Shown one piece after another: positions 35,861 to 44,016 of a stretch of 64,000 bases of DNA. The translations under genes and the position numbers were made by a program. The DNA lies in the NCBI RefSeq assembly GCF_039831995.1, contig NZ_JBDOIO010000003.1, positions 124,001 to 188,000 of the forward strand, read 5' to 3'. Below the pieces are notes generated by a model, which saw nothing but the letters and a program-made list of their open reading frames with translations, ran no database searches and was not told the DNA's origin. Each line of letters begins with the position of its first letter. The first letter of the stretch is position 1. This DNA is from Paenibacillus pabuli (GTDB lineage: Bacteria > Bacillota > Bacilli > Paenibacillales > Paenibacillaceae).

Positions 35861-35931
35861 AAGAGAACAGCCACAAGGTAAGGCAGAATGAACCCTGCCA
35901 TGCGAAAGCTCACCTTGCGGCTGTTCTTTTT
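35861..35931 (+). terminator. Terminator of the pspA operon
   Basis: AAGAGAACAGCC pairs with GGCTGTTCTTTTT, extended by CAAGGT/ACCTTG and an inner AGGCAG/CTGCC hairpin. The T run follows. Confidence 0.92.
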
Positions 35932-35968
35932 GATATATATTAGGATGTATAGATTGAATTAGATTTAA

Positions 35969-36259
35969 TTAAGATCTGCGAACGTGATTGGATTTGCGCG
36001 TCCGGGGAATGGTGGAAGGTGGCTGTTTGCGAATCCAGCGAACAAAAGGGGCCATTCGTTCATGCTCTCGCAGTGCCTGAAGTTCTGTTAAATTCAGACT
36101 GATGATATCCTGGTTGGTAAACAACGAATGGATTTGTTTATGACAGGGGATACATAGATCGGCGGTAGGCATGAACGTTCCGCCCATTTCTTTGGGGGTG
36201 AGATGGTGAACTGTTGTCTCCACAGGCTCTCTACCACATAATTCGCATCGGTTACTCAA
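35969..36259 (-). CDS. Small HNH nuclease-like protein
   Basis: It has 96 residues from TTG 36259, six bases after GGAGGA. The zinc pair CELC comes first, then HHLTPKEMGG, the HNH active-site start, and CIPCHKQIHSLF, the second zinc pair and final His. This is the YisB/HNH domain pattern. The basic tail has several Arg/Lys. It stands alone and overlaps only the untranslated region of moeA. No partner methylase or phage gene is nearby, so a housekeeping or orphan nuclease role is as likely as defence. Confidence 0.85.
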   Translation of the reverse strand: MSNRCELCGREPVETTVHHLTPKEMGGTFMPTADLCIPCHKQIHSLFTNQDIISLNLTELQALREHERMAPFVRWIRKQPPSTIPRTRKSNHVRRS

Positions 36260-36399
36260 GACGATTCCTCCGTTCTCATCCCTATTATGGGCACAAGTTC
36301 ACAGTTTCATGTTACCCGCGAGGGCGACTACTTGTCACACCCCAGCTTTCACGCTACACTTTCTTAAACAAGTTTTGTCCCAAGGAGGTTCTTTCCATT

Positions 36400-37695
36400 T
36401 TGAAGATCAACACACACTCAGATGACATGACAAGCCCCAAATTTAATCGTACAGCCGTGCAGGTCGAAGCTGCTCAGGCCAAAATATCACCTCATGTTAC
36501 TAAAGCTTCAATTGAAAAAGTAACCCTGGAATCAGCGCATGGACGAACGCTCGCAGAAACGATTTATGCTCCCCATCCATATCCTTTCTTCCGAAGATCG
36601 GGTATGGATGGCTACGCGATTATCAGCAGTGATACGACTCATGCGTCCAGCGATCAACAGATCTGGCTGCGAGTCGTTGATGAAATTCCATGCGGATATA
36701 CGTCGAACCTACCCATCGTTCCAGGCACCACGGCCAGAATCATGACAGGTGCACAAGTGCCCGAAGGGGCAGATGCCGTTGTTATGCTGGAGATGACTGA
36801 AAGCAGGGAACAGGATGGAGAACAATGGATTGCATTGAAACGCCATATCCAGCCGAATGCCAATGTAACGCCAATTGGACTGGAAGTTCGGGAAGGTCAG
36901 CTGCTGCTTGAAGCCGGAACGATCATCCAGGCTGGAGAGCAATCCGTTCTGGCTACTTTTGGCGTGGCAGATGTACCGGTCTTTCGGCGTCCGAGAGTTG
37001 CTATTTTTGCAACGGGAACGGAATTGCTGGAGGTGGATGAGCCGCTGCAGCCGGGACGAATTCGTAACAGCAACAGTCATATGCTCCGATCCTTAGTTGT
37101 TGAGGCAGGGGGCGAACCTGTGATGTACGGGTCCATTGCGGATGATGTGGATACTGCTCGTGCAAAACTGACAGAAGCAGTGGAGCATAACGATATCGTC
37201 GTCACCACAGGCGGCGTATCGGTCGGCGATTATGACATTATGGGTGATCTGGTACGGGAAGGCAACATGGAGATGCTGTTTAATAAAGTGACAATGCGTC
37301 CAGGAAGTGTTACGACAGCCGCGGTTGTGAGTGATAAGTTGCTATTTGCACTATCCGGTAACCCAGGAGCCTGTTTTGTTGGATTCGGACTGTTTGTAAG
37401 GCCGACCATACGCATGATGCAAAACGATGCCCGCCCTTACTTGGAAGAGTGGACAGCAATCCTGGATCAAGAATATACAAAAGTAAACAATTTTACGCGA
37501 TTTGTACGGGGGCGCACGGAGATCCGGAATGGCCGGGTATATGCGATGCCTGCTGCGTCACGAGTGGATGAGTCCAGCGTCATGATTACCATCAAGGACA
37601 GCGATTGCTTGATCATCATCCCACCTGATCAGAAAGGGATTGCTGCAGGAGAACAGGTTCGCATTCTTAAGCTGCCAAGTGGACAGGTGAGGTAG
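36400..37695 (+). CDS. moeA: Molybdopterin molybdenumtransferase
   Basis: It inserts molybdate into adenylylated molybdopterin in molybdenum cofactor synthesis. The start is TTG 36400, 11 bases after AAGGAGG (36382-36388); the open frame back to 36214 is a chance extension through the HNH gene region. It has 431 residues: MoeA N-terminal domain (PYPFFRRSGMDGYAII, MTGAQVPEGADAVVMLE), the MoCF domain with FATGTELLEVDEPL and VVTTGGVSVGDYDIM, the GNPGACFVGF loop and a C-terminal beta domain. mobB follows after 5 bases; other mo genes are not in the window. Confidence 0.95.
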   Translation: MKINTHSDDMTSPKFNRTAVQVEAAQAKISPHVTKASIEKVTLESAHGRTLAETIYAPHPYPFFRRSGMDGYAIISSDTTHASSDQQIWLRVVDEIPCGYTSNLPIVPGTTARIMTGAQVPEGADAVVMLEMTESREQDGEQWIALKRHIQPNANVTPIGLEVREGQLLLEAGTIIQAGEQSVLATFGVADVPVFRRPRVAIFATGTELLEVDEPLQPGRIRNSNSHMLRSLVVEAGGEPVMYGSIADDVDTARAKLTEAVEHNDIVVTTGGVSVGDYDIMGDLVREGNMEMLFNKVTMRPGSVTTAAVVSDKLLFALSGNPGACFVGFGLFVRPTIRMMQNDARPYLEEWTAILDQEYTKVNNFTRFVRGRTEIRNGRVYAMPAASRVDESSVMITIKDSDCLIIIPPDQKGIAAGEQVRILKLPSGQVR

Positions 37696-37700
37696 GACTC

Positions 37701-38246
37701 ATGGCCAATAAGAGTACAGCACCACCTATTGTGCAGATCGTGGGATACAAAAATACAGGGAAAAGCACCTTAACAGCAGCACTGACCAGATATCTTTCCT
37801 CGGTAGGGCTGCGTGTTGCGGTTATTAAGCATGATGGACACGATCATTTTCAGATGGATCATGAAGGGACAGATTCATACCGTTTCAATCAGGCCGGAGC
37901 CTCCGCTGTGGTTGTGATGTCGGAGAAACGAACGGCGATTATTGAGCAGCAGCCAACCCGACTTGAGACGATGCTAACCCGTTTATCGGATTACGATTGG
38001 ATTCTGATTGAGGGTTACAAAGAGGCAGCTTATCCCAAGCTAGTGATGATTCGCGAAGAACAACATATAGCTATACTTGAGAAGCTAAAGGGAGTGATGG
38101 CAGTCGTCTCCTGGTTCCCGAGAGAATCATTACATTCAGCGGGAAGCGAACAGGGTCCGCTCAGCGATGTGGTTTGGCACTCTGTGCAGGAGACTGAACG
38201 TATTGCTCAGTGGTTGCTGAAAAAGGTGAATAAAGAACAATCATGA
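37701..38246 (+). CDS. mobB: Molybdopterin-guanine dinucleotide biosynthesis adapter protein
   Basis: This P-loop protein binds GTP and helps MobA form the guanine dinucleotide cofactor. It has 181 residues from ATG 37701. The sequence shows the Walker A GYKNTGKST at 15-23, VAVIKHDGHDHFQMDHEGTD with its conserved His residues, and WILIEGYKEAAYPKLVMIR. It lies 5 bases after moeA in one operon. A mobA gene is not in the window. Confidence 0.93.
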   Translation: MANKSTAPPIVQIVGYKNTGKSTLTAALTRYLSSVGLRVAVIKHDGHDHFQMDHEGTDSYRFNQAGASAVVVMSEKRTAIIEQQPTRLETMLTRLSDYDWILIEGYKEAAYPKLVMIREEQHIAILEKLKGVMAVVSWFPRESLHSAGSEQGPLSDVVWHSVQETERIAQWLLKKVNKEQS

Positions 38247-38353
38247 CCGAGGAATAGGCTTGTTCGAGGAAATTAAAGGTTAAAAAGTATAAATAGCCAC
38301 AGGTTTACCGTATATGCTGTAAATGAAAAACCGAATAAGCTATTACATGAACC

Positions 38354-38400
38354 AAACAGCGGATATTCTTACTGGCGATCAGTAGAAATATCCGCTGTTT
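38354..38400. terminator. Terminator-like inverted repeat between mobB and the recombinase gene
   Basis: AAACAGCGGATATT and AATATCCGCTGTTT are perfect 14-base arms with an inner TACTG/CAGTA pairing. The T/A tracts are only three long, so it is a strong hairpin with weak terminator tails on both strands. Confidence 0.65.
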
Positions 38401-38419
38401 GAGTTGTATAAGAGCCCTC

Positions 38420-39514
38420 TTATGAACCCGTACCTTCGGTACGACGCTCAATGGCTTCAGACATCGTTTTGTCAGTGAGATGTGCATAAATTTCTGTGGT
38501 CTCTGTTGAGGCATGTCCAAGCTGTTCCTTTGTTTTATAGATATCATTTTGCAGGTAATAATCTGTCGCAAAGGAATGCCGCAGCTTGTGCACAGTGAGA
38601 TACGGCTTGCCAAAACATTTGGCATATTTCATAATCATGGCCTGAATCGCCCGTTTGGTCATTCGACTGCCTTCGGACTCACCGTTACGGAGCGCAATGA
38701 ATAGTCCTTTTTCCCGTTTGGGTGTGCGATACCTCGATTGCCGCAGCTGCATGTAATTGGCCAGCTCGTCCTTGGCCTGCTCCCTGAAATATACCGGTGT
38801 CTTGAACGTTTCATCATTGTTACCTTTGCGGTAAACATATAACAGTTTGTTGTTCAAGTCCAGATCGTCAATATTCAGGTTAACCACTTCGGATACCCGT
38901 AGTCCAGAATTCAGAATAAGACTGGCAATGCATGCATCCCGTTCTTTGTTGAGTTCGTGGGAATACAGGGCTTGTTTGTTTTTTTGCATATCGAGAGCGT
39001 ATCCTTCGAGGATATATCCGATAAACTCAAGCAGCTCCTCGTCCTCTAATAGTTTCCCTTTCAGCTTCGCCGCGGTGTCTTTTGGCTTATGTGTGCGTTT
39101 GATCTCAATCTTGGCCATAATATTTCGTTTCAGCAGCGGATAGAAGTCTTCATCTTCGGCAATTTGGCTCAAATAATGAAAGAGTGAGCGAAGAGAGGAC
39201 AGTTTGCGGGATACTGTAATTCTCGAGTTGGCTCCTTCCCGTTTGGTAGCCAGGAACAATCGGAATGAGGTTACCGAATCCATCCGTAATACCTCAAGTT
39301 CAGTTAGCGTCACTTCCCGGTTTGACTCAGCCTCGGACAATCCTTCCGCACGCAGCCAACTGAAAAAAGTATCATAATCCCTTAAGTACTCCAGCAGGGT
39401 GGAGGGGGATAAATCAGGCAGCTTATAATCTATGAATTGCTGAACGAACCAAGGCATGGAAGGCAGCTTATCATCCAGCTTGCGTCGATCAATCTCTTTT
39501 TGCACATTGGTCAA
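38420..39514 (-). CDS. xerS: Tyrosine recombinase, XerS-like
   Basis: This is a site-specific recombinase of the kind that resolves chromosome dimers in Firmicutes with a single Xer protein. The start is TTG 39514, eight bases after AGGAGG; an in-frame GTG at 39523 overlaps that site and cannot be the start. It has 364 residues: SAM-like N-terminal domain with FVQQFIDYKLPDLSPSTLLEYLRDY, then the catalytic domain. Catalytic residues are in SGLRVSEVVNL (Arg), HKLRHSFAT (His, Arg), LGHASTETTEIYAH (His, nucleophile Tyr). Length and N-terminal pattern fit XerS more than XerC/XerD. No phage genes are near, which argues against an integrase. Confidence 0.88.
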   Translation of the reverse strand: MTNVQKEIDRRKLDDKLPSMPWFVQQFIDYKLPDLSPSTLLEYLRDYDTFFSWLRAEGLSEAESNREVTLTELEVLRMDSVTSFRLFLATKREGANSRITVSRKLSSLRSLFHYLSQIAEDEDFYPLLKRNIMAKIEIKRTHKPKDTAAKLKGKLLEDEELLEFIGYILEGYALDMQKNKQALYSHELNKERDACIASLILNSGLRVSEVVNLNIDDLDLNNKLLYVYRKGNNDETFKTPVYFREQAKDELANYMQLRQSRYRTPKREKGLFIALRNGESEGSRMTKRAIQAMIMKYAKCFGKPYLTVHKLRHSFATDYYLQNDIYKTKEQLGHASTETTEIYAHLTDKTMSEAIERRTEGTGS

Positions 39515-39685
39515 GTTCGGCACCTCCTGGTTAGTTCTTCTTCAAATCGTCTATGTCCTAGTGTACCATAATTTGCATGGTCACAGCCTGTCCATGGAAT
39601 AGTGCAGAGGAGAGCTGTATTCTTGCCCTTCGCCTTACAAACCTTTAAAGTAACTAGTATAAGTAAAGCAGAGGAGGTGGACCGG

Positions 39686-40174
39686 ATGAATATGCAAATC
39701 GAACTGGTTCCCCGAGAACGGAGTCAGGTGATCCGCCATTTAATGCAATTTTATCTGTATGATTTCACGAAATATTTAAATATTGATGTGGACAGCAACG
39801 GTATTTTTCCGGAGTATCCCGGTCTGGAGGCATTTTGGGAGGAGGAAGGCCTCAAATTTGCTTTCCTCATCACATGTGATGGAGCACCTGCCGGCTTTGC
39901 ACTGGTGGAACGCTTCGAGCCAGGCAGCAAGGATAACGATTATTATTTGACCGAGTTCTTCGTCATGCAAAAATATCGACGGAGCGGGATCGGGACTCAA
40001 GCGGCACACGAGCTGTTTCATCGTTTTCCGGGACGATGGAAAGTAACGCAGGTGCGCAACAATGTGATCGCTCAGGCGTTCTGGAGAAAAGTAATCGGAG
40101 CCTATACAGGAGGAAGATTTCGCGAGAAATTTCATCCGGAATTAGGGAATCCGAGCCAGTTTTTTGTAACGTGA
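39686..40174 (+). CDS. GNAT-family N-acetyltransferase
   Basis: The start is ATG 39686, five bases after GAGGAGGTGG; the frame to 39602 is rejected. It has 162 residues. GNAT features are the central FLITCDGAPAGFALVERF strand pair, the acetyl-CoA loop FFVMQKYRRSGIGTQAAHELF (Q/RxxGxG/A) near 100-115 and NNVIAQAFWRKVIG near 137. The N-terminal RSQVIRHLMQFYLYDFTKYL is shared with many Bacillales relatives. The acceptor substrate is unknown. It is divergent from the recombinase gene. Confidence 0.85.
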   Translation: MNMQIELVPRERSQVIRHLMQFYLYDFTKYLNIDVDSNGIFPEYPGLEAFWEEEGLKFAFLITCDGAPAGFALVERFEPGSKDNDYYLTEFFVMQKYRRSGIGTQAAHELFHRFPGRWKVTQVRNNVIAQAFWRKVIGAYTGGRFREKFHPELGNPSQFFVT

Positions 40175-40238
40175 CAGCAAGGTGATGAACTAATCAACTG
40201 TCATTTATACATATTGGATTGAATAAGGAGCGTGTGAC

Positions 40239-41012
40239 ATGATCGGACCTACATTTCATCTGGAAGGACAGACTGCCCTCGTAACAGGTGCGGGAAGAGG
40301 GATCGGAAAGGCGATCGCCATTGGACTGGCAGAGTCGGGATGTGATGTTGCTCTTGTTTCCCGAACGAGGAAGGAGGTCGAGGAGACGGCTGCTTTAATT
40401 TATGAGCAAACAGGTCGAAGGGCTATCGCCTTGTGTGCAGATATCACGTCCAGGGAACAGCTGGAAGCTGCCTTTAGTGAGGTAATAGCAGAACTGGGAA
40501 GACTGGATATTCTCGTGAACAATGCCGGCATGAACATTCGAACGCCAGCTCTTGAAGTAACGGACGAGCAATGGGAGACCATTATGCAGACAAATCTGAA
40601 ATCAGCCTTCATGGCTTCGCAGCTGGCAGGTCAGCACATGAAGGAGCAGGGCGGCGGCAAGATCATTAATATCTCTTCCGTAGGTGGACACACAGCACTG
40701 CGAACAGGTGTAGTATATGGTGCAACCAAGGCAGCTCTTATTCATATGACCAAAGTGCTGGCTTTGGAGTGGGGGAAATATGGTATTCGTGTGAATGCCG
40801 TAGGTCCGTGGTACTTCCGGACTCCGCTGACTGAAAAGCTGCTGGATGATCCTCAATATCTCCAGGAGATTGTAAGCCGGACACCCCTTCAACGGGTCGG
40901 TGAACTGCAGGAGGTCGTTGGACCAGTTGTTTTTCTGGCGTCGGAGGCTGCCGGGTATATTACGGGTCAAACGCTGCTCGTAGACGGCGGCATGTCCATA
41001 TACGGATTTTAA
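40239..41012 (+). CDS. SDR-family oxidoreductase, gluconate 5-dehydrogenase-like
   Basis: It has 257 residues; ATG 40239 follows AAGGAG. NAD(P)-binding TGAGRGIGKAIA is at 17-28, NNAGMN near 91, the catalytic Ser in INISSVGG, and Tyr-Lys in VVYGATKAAL near 157-161. The C-terminal ASEAAGYITGQTLLVDGGMSIYGF is typical of sugar-acid SDRs such as gluconate 5-dehydrogenase. The substrate is inferred only. The aldo/keto reductase 118 bases on may share a carbohydrate role. Confidence 0.88.
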   Translation: MIGPTFHLEGQTALVTGAGRGIGKAIAIGLAESGCDVALVSRTRKEVEETAALIYEQTGRRAIALCADITSREQLEAAFSEVIAELGRLDILVNNAGMNIRTPALEVTDEQWETIMQTNLKSAFMASQLAGQHMKEQGGGKIINISSVGGHTALRTGVVYGATKAALIHMTKVLALEWGKYGIRVNAVGPWYFRTPLTEKLLDDPQYLQEIVSRTPLQRVGELQEVVGPVVFLASEAAGYITGQTLLVDGGMSIYGF

Positions 41013-41130
41013 ATGTTGGAGAAGTGGATCAAAAGTGGGTGCGGTGGCTTGTCTAACGGGTAATAATCCATAGAGTTGTCATTCTTTCATAAGTTGTAAC
41101 CTATATTAACGAAGCTCGGAGGAATCAATC

Positions 41131-42027
41131 ATGGAACTGCGTGAATATGGAAACACAGGCATGAAAGTAAGCACGCTCGGATTTGGCGGATCCGAAATTG
41201 GAAGCAACGTATCCAAGCAAGACGTGGAAACACTCCTGAATACCGCTTTGGATGCCGGATTGAACGTCATTGATACCGCCGAGTGTTACGGGAACAGTGA
41301 GGAATTGATTGGAGACGTACTTTCGCACCGGCGTGATGACTATTATTTGTTTACCAAATGCGGACATGCTGCCGGGGTAGATGGCCCTGATTGGGATCCC
41401 AAGGTGCTGGAACAAACGATTGACCGTAGTCTAAGAAGACTCAAAACGGAGTATGTGGATGTCATCCATTTGCATAGCTGCTCGGAAGAGGTTCTCCGGC
41501 AAGGGGCGGTAATCGAAGTGCTGCAGCGAGCCAAGGAAGCCGGAAAGACTAGGTTTATCGGTTATAGCGGGGACACAACGAACGCGTTATATGCGATCGG
41601 AACCGGCGTGTTCGACAGTTTGGAAACATCGCTAAACATTGCGGACCAAGAAGCGATCGATCTGACATTGCCTGAGGCGAGAAAAAGAAACATGGGTGTC
41701 ATCGCCAAACGGCCGATTGCCAATGCTGCATGGACGTTTGATACACTCTCTGAAGATGCCTACCCATTCGTATACTGGAGACGGTTGCAGGAACTGGGCT
41801 ACGGTTTTCTGACAGGTAATGATGTGCAAGCAGCGGTCGAAACGGCCCTTCGTTTCACGTTAAGTACGGAGGGAGTCGATACGGCTATTGTCGGCACAAC
41901 GAAGCCGAACCGTTGGCAGCAAAATGCTGACCTGGTGGCTAAAGGAGCGCTTCCGCAGGAACTGTACGATGAAATCAGGACTAGATGGCAGGAAATTGCC
42001 GGATCGGATTGGACCGGACGTACCTAA
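41131..42027 (+). CDS. Aldo/keto reductase
   Basis: It has 298 residues; ATG 41131 follows CGGAGGA. The catalytic tetrad is visible: Asp and Tyr in VIDTAECYGNSEEL, Lys in YLFTKCGHA, His in VIHLHSCSEE. The C-terminal TEGVDTAIVGTTKPNRWQQN is the cofactor-binding part. It belongs to the broad YghZ/general-stress-like AKR group; substrate unknown. A strong terminator follows. Confidence 0.9.
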   Translation: MELREYGNTGMKVSTLGFGGSEIGSNVSKQDVETLLNTALDAGLNVIDTAECYGNSEELIGDVLSHRRDDYYLFTKCGHAAGVDGPDWDPKVLEQTIDRSLRRLKTEYVDVIHLHSCSEEVLRQGAVIEVLQRAKEAGKTRFIGYSGDTTNALYAIGTGVFDSLETSLNIADQEAIDLTLPEARKRNMGVIAKRPIANAAWTFDTLSEDAYPFVYWRRLQELGYGFLTGNDVQAAVETALRFTLSTEGVDTAIVGTTKPNRWQQNADLVAKGALPQELYDEIRTRWQEIAGSDWTGRT

Positions 42028-42071
42028 TTGAAGATTGGAGCGAACGGTTCGACAGAGAACCGTCGAGTTTG

Positions 42072-42097
42072 AAAGCCGCCTTCGGGCGGCTTTTTTT
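42072..42097 (+). terminator. Terminator of the aldo/keto reductase gene
   Basis: AAGCCGCC, a TTCG tetraloop and GGCGGC are followed by seven T. Confidence 0.95.
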
Positions 42098-42400
42098 AGT
42101 GGAATCCAGGCTTACAGGAACATGCACCGAAACAATGGGGAAAAATTATAAAGGATAAGTATAATATATTTTCAATATATGAAAAATTCATAACAATAAA
42201 CCCTCTTCATGTATCCACGCCAGATATAGACTCAAGGTATGTCCGTGACGAGGAGAAATCAGGAAAGCAAACCAAAACGTGAAAAGTCAAGTCTGTTTCC
42301 TAAATAAAATGTCCCTCTAAGAAGTTCCCTGGCCGTATAATAGAACTCATATGTTTATAAGAACATGAAAAATCAGAAGTGGTCAACAAGGGGGAACAGC
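42098..42400. other. AT-rich regulatory stretch before the MFS gene
   Basis: No gene is seen. It holds the inverted repeat at 42170-42190 (listed separately) and a TATAAT at 42336-42341 without a clear -35, the likely -10 of the MFS gene. ATGTT-TATAAG-AACAT lies about 10 bases after that. Confidence 0.5.
42170..42190. repeat. Shared inverted repeat, copy 1
   Basis: TTTCA-ATATA-TGAAA followed by AATTCA. The same arrangement, with one changed base in the centre, recurs at 43722-43742. Both copies sit upstream of a gene, so a common regulator is possible. Confidence 0.5.
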
Positions 42401-43624
42401 ATGGCTTCACAGTTAAAACAAATTCATCCACTGGCGTGGACGATCATCGTGGGTACGATCTTTGGACGTATGGCGACCTCGATGAGCATTCCATTTCTGT
42501 CCATTTATTTAACACAGCAGATGGGGGCATCGCCAACCGAGACAGGAATAATTGTGGCCGTGAGCGCGCTCGTTGGAGTTTTTGCCAGCTTCTATGGGGG
42601 ATACATCTCGGACCGGATTGGGCGAAAAAAAGTGTTGTTTATGTCGGTTTTTGGCTGGGCGCTCGTATTTATTGGGTTTGCCCTATCGGATAAGATCTGG
42701 CTGTTTTTTATCATGAACGCACTCAACGGCATTTGCCGGGCATTATTTGAACCAACATCCAGGGCATTGTTATCGGACATCACACCACCTTCAAGCAAGC
42801 TGCTTGTATTCAATTTGAGGTATGCAGCGATAAACCTGGGAGTCGTGTTTGGACCATTGTTGGGATTGTATTTGGGATTATCGGATTCCAATTTGTCCTT
42901 TTTGGTCGCTGGAGGAGTATACATAGCTTACGGCATTCTATTAATTGTTCAGTTTATTCTTCATCCGCTGCAGCAGGGTGAGCAGGGTTCGGGGACGGCA
43001 GAGCCGATCCGTTTGAAACAAGCTTTTCGCATAACGAGTGGGGATCCTGTCTTTATGTTTGTTTTGATTGGGACAATCTTTTGTGTACTCGGATATGGGC
43101 ATTTTAGCTCGACTTTGCCGCAATTCATGGCGATTAACCCAAATATGACAGATGGAGCGAAATGGTTTGGATACATGCTTTCCTTAAACGCAGTGGTTGT
43201 TCTCGCCGTTCAATTTCCGGTGGTTCGTATCGCGAGTCGCTTTCCACCTGTAGTGCCGCTCATTACAGGCAACATTATGGTATCTGTCAGTCTGCTGCTG
43301 TTTGGGTGGGCACAAAGTCCATGGATGCTGGTGACGGCAGTGGTCATTTTTACTGTAGGGGAAGTACTCATGTTCACGTTGATGGATGTTCTGGTGGATC
43401 GGATTGCGAAGCCGGAACTGAAAGGAACATATTTCGGCATGATCGGATTCAACAATCTGGGCAATGTCAGTGCTCCGATTCTGGGCGGATTTTTGCTGGA
43501 TAGCTTTGGGGCTAACCAACCATTGCTTGTATTTGCACCCATTGCGATAAGTGCTGTATGCGGGGTTCCATTTTTATGGATAGCACATCAACGACTACAG
43601 GCAAGGGAACAGCAACCAACGTAG
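42401..43624 (+). CDS. MFS transporter, multidrug-efflux type
   Basis: The start is ATG 42401 after AAGGGGGAA; an in-frame ATG at 42365 precedes that site. It has 407 residues and about 12 membrane segments. Motif A is GGYISDRIGRKKVLFMSVFG near residue 60. FNLRYAAINLGVVFGPLLGLYLG near 137 is like the motif C region of DHA1-type exporters. The substrate is unknown. A terminator follows. Confidence 0.88.
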   Translation: MASQLKQIHPLAWTIIVGTIFGRMATSMSIPFLSIYLTQQMGASPTETGIIVAVSALVGVFASFYGGYISDRIGRKKVLFMSVFGWALVFIGFALSDKIWLFFIMNALNGICRALFEPTSRALLSDITPPSSKLLVFNLRYAAINLGVVFGPLLGLYLGLSDSNLSFLVAGGVYIAYGILLIVQFILHPLQQGEQGSGTAEPIRLKQAFRITSGDPVFMFVLIGTIFCVLGYGHFSSTLPQFMAINPNMTDGAKWFGYMLSLNAVVVLAVQFPVVRIASRFPPVVPLITGNIMVSVSLLLFGWAQSPWMLVTAVVIFTVGEVLMFTLMDVLVDRIAKPELKGTYFGMIGFNNLGNVSAPILGGFLLDSFGANQPLLVFAPIAISAVCGVPFLWIAHQRLQAREQQPT

Positions 43625-43660
43625 GAAACCCAGATTGGATTCGTGATTGAGCAAATTCAG

Positions 43661-43704
43661 GAACCGTCAAATCACTTTATTGTGAAGTTGGAGGTTCTTT
43701 TTTT
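43661..43704 (+). terminator. Terminator of the MFS gene
   Basis: GAACCGTCAAATCAC pairs imperfectly with GTGAAGTTGGAGGTTC and is followed by seven T. Confidence 0.8.
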
Positions 43705-43721
43705 GACTTAATACCATAATA

Positions 43722-43742
43722 TTTCAACATATGAAAAATTCA
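43722..43742. repeat. Shared inverted repeat, copy 2
   Basis: TTTCA-ACATA-TGAAA followed by AATTCA, nearly identical to copy 1 at 42170. It lies 26 bases upstream of a good promoter at 43768. Confidence 0.5.
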
Positions 43743-43767
43743 CAATAACAAGATCGTTTTCCGTACT

Positions 43768-43795
43768 TTGTTACTGCCTACAGACAAGTTACAAT
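43768..43795 (+). promoter_or_regulatory. Sigma-A promoter upstream of the serine hydrolase gene
   Basis: TTGTTA at 43768, a 16-base spacer and TACAAT at 43790-43795. The expected start is near 43802. Confidence 0.6.
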
Positions 43796-43801
43796 TTGCG
43801 C

Positions 43802-43906
43802 CCCAGGAGTTATAACGAACTTCATTATTCAACAACAAAAGTCAAGAACACCCACATCAATAACGTTGATGGTGTCTTGATCATGCCGCATTCGCGGCTT
43901 TTTTTG
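43802..43906 (+). ncRNA. Candidate small structured RNA or attenuated leader
   Basis: Between the promoter at 43768 and a terminator lies about 105 bases with no gene. It folds into a long hairpin, TCAAG-ACAC..CATCAA with TTGATG..GTGT-CTTGA (43849-43880). A terminator GCCGC-ATTC-GCGGC plus eight T (43885-43906) follows. It could be a free small RNA or a leader that controls the serine hydrolase gene starting 110 bases on. No known riboswitch class is recognised. Confidence 0.4.
43885..43906 (+). terminator. Terminator within the serine hydrolase leader
   Basis: Perfect GCCGC/GCGGC stem with ATTC loop and a T8 tail. Confidence 0.8.
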
Positions 43907-44016
43907 TAGTTCATGTTCAGTTCATATGGATGACACGGGCAGTACATTTTCCTTAAGTACACTAATTAGGACGCCACCTGATGGTAGCCAACACAGAAAA
44001 ACAGGAGATGATAAGA

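Noticed and set aside
36214..36399. 62-residue N-terminal extension of moeA
   Set aside because: It has no family similarity and runs through the HNH gene; AAGGAGG at 36382 supports TTG 36400.
39562..39585. Imperfect repeat TGTACCAT..ATGGTCACA upstream of the xerS-like gene as a possible dif site
   Set aside because: Length and sequence do not match the dif or difSL sites I know. It could equally be an operator.
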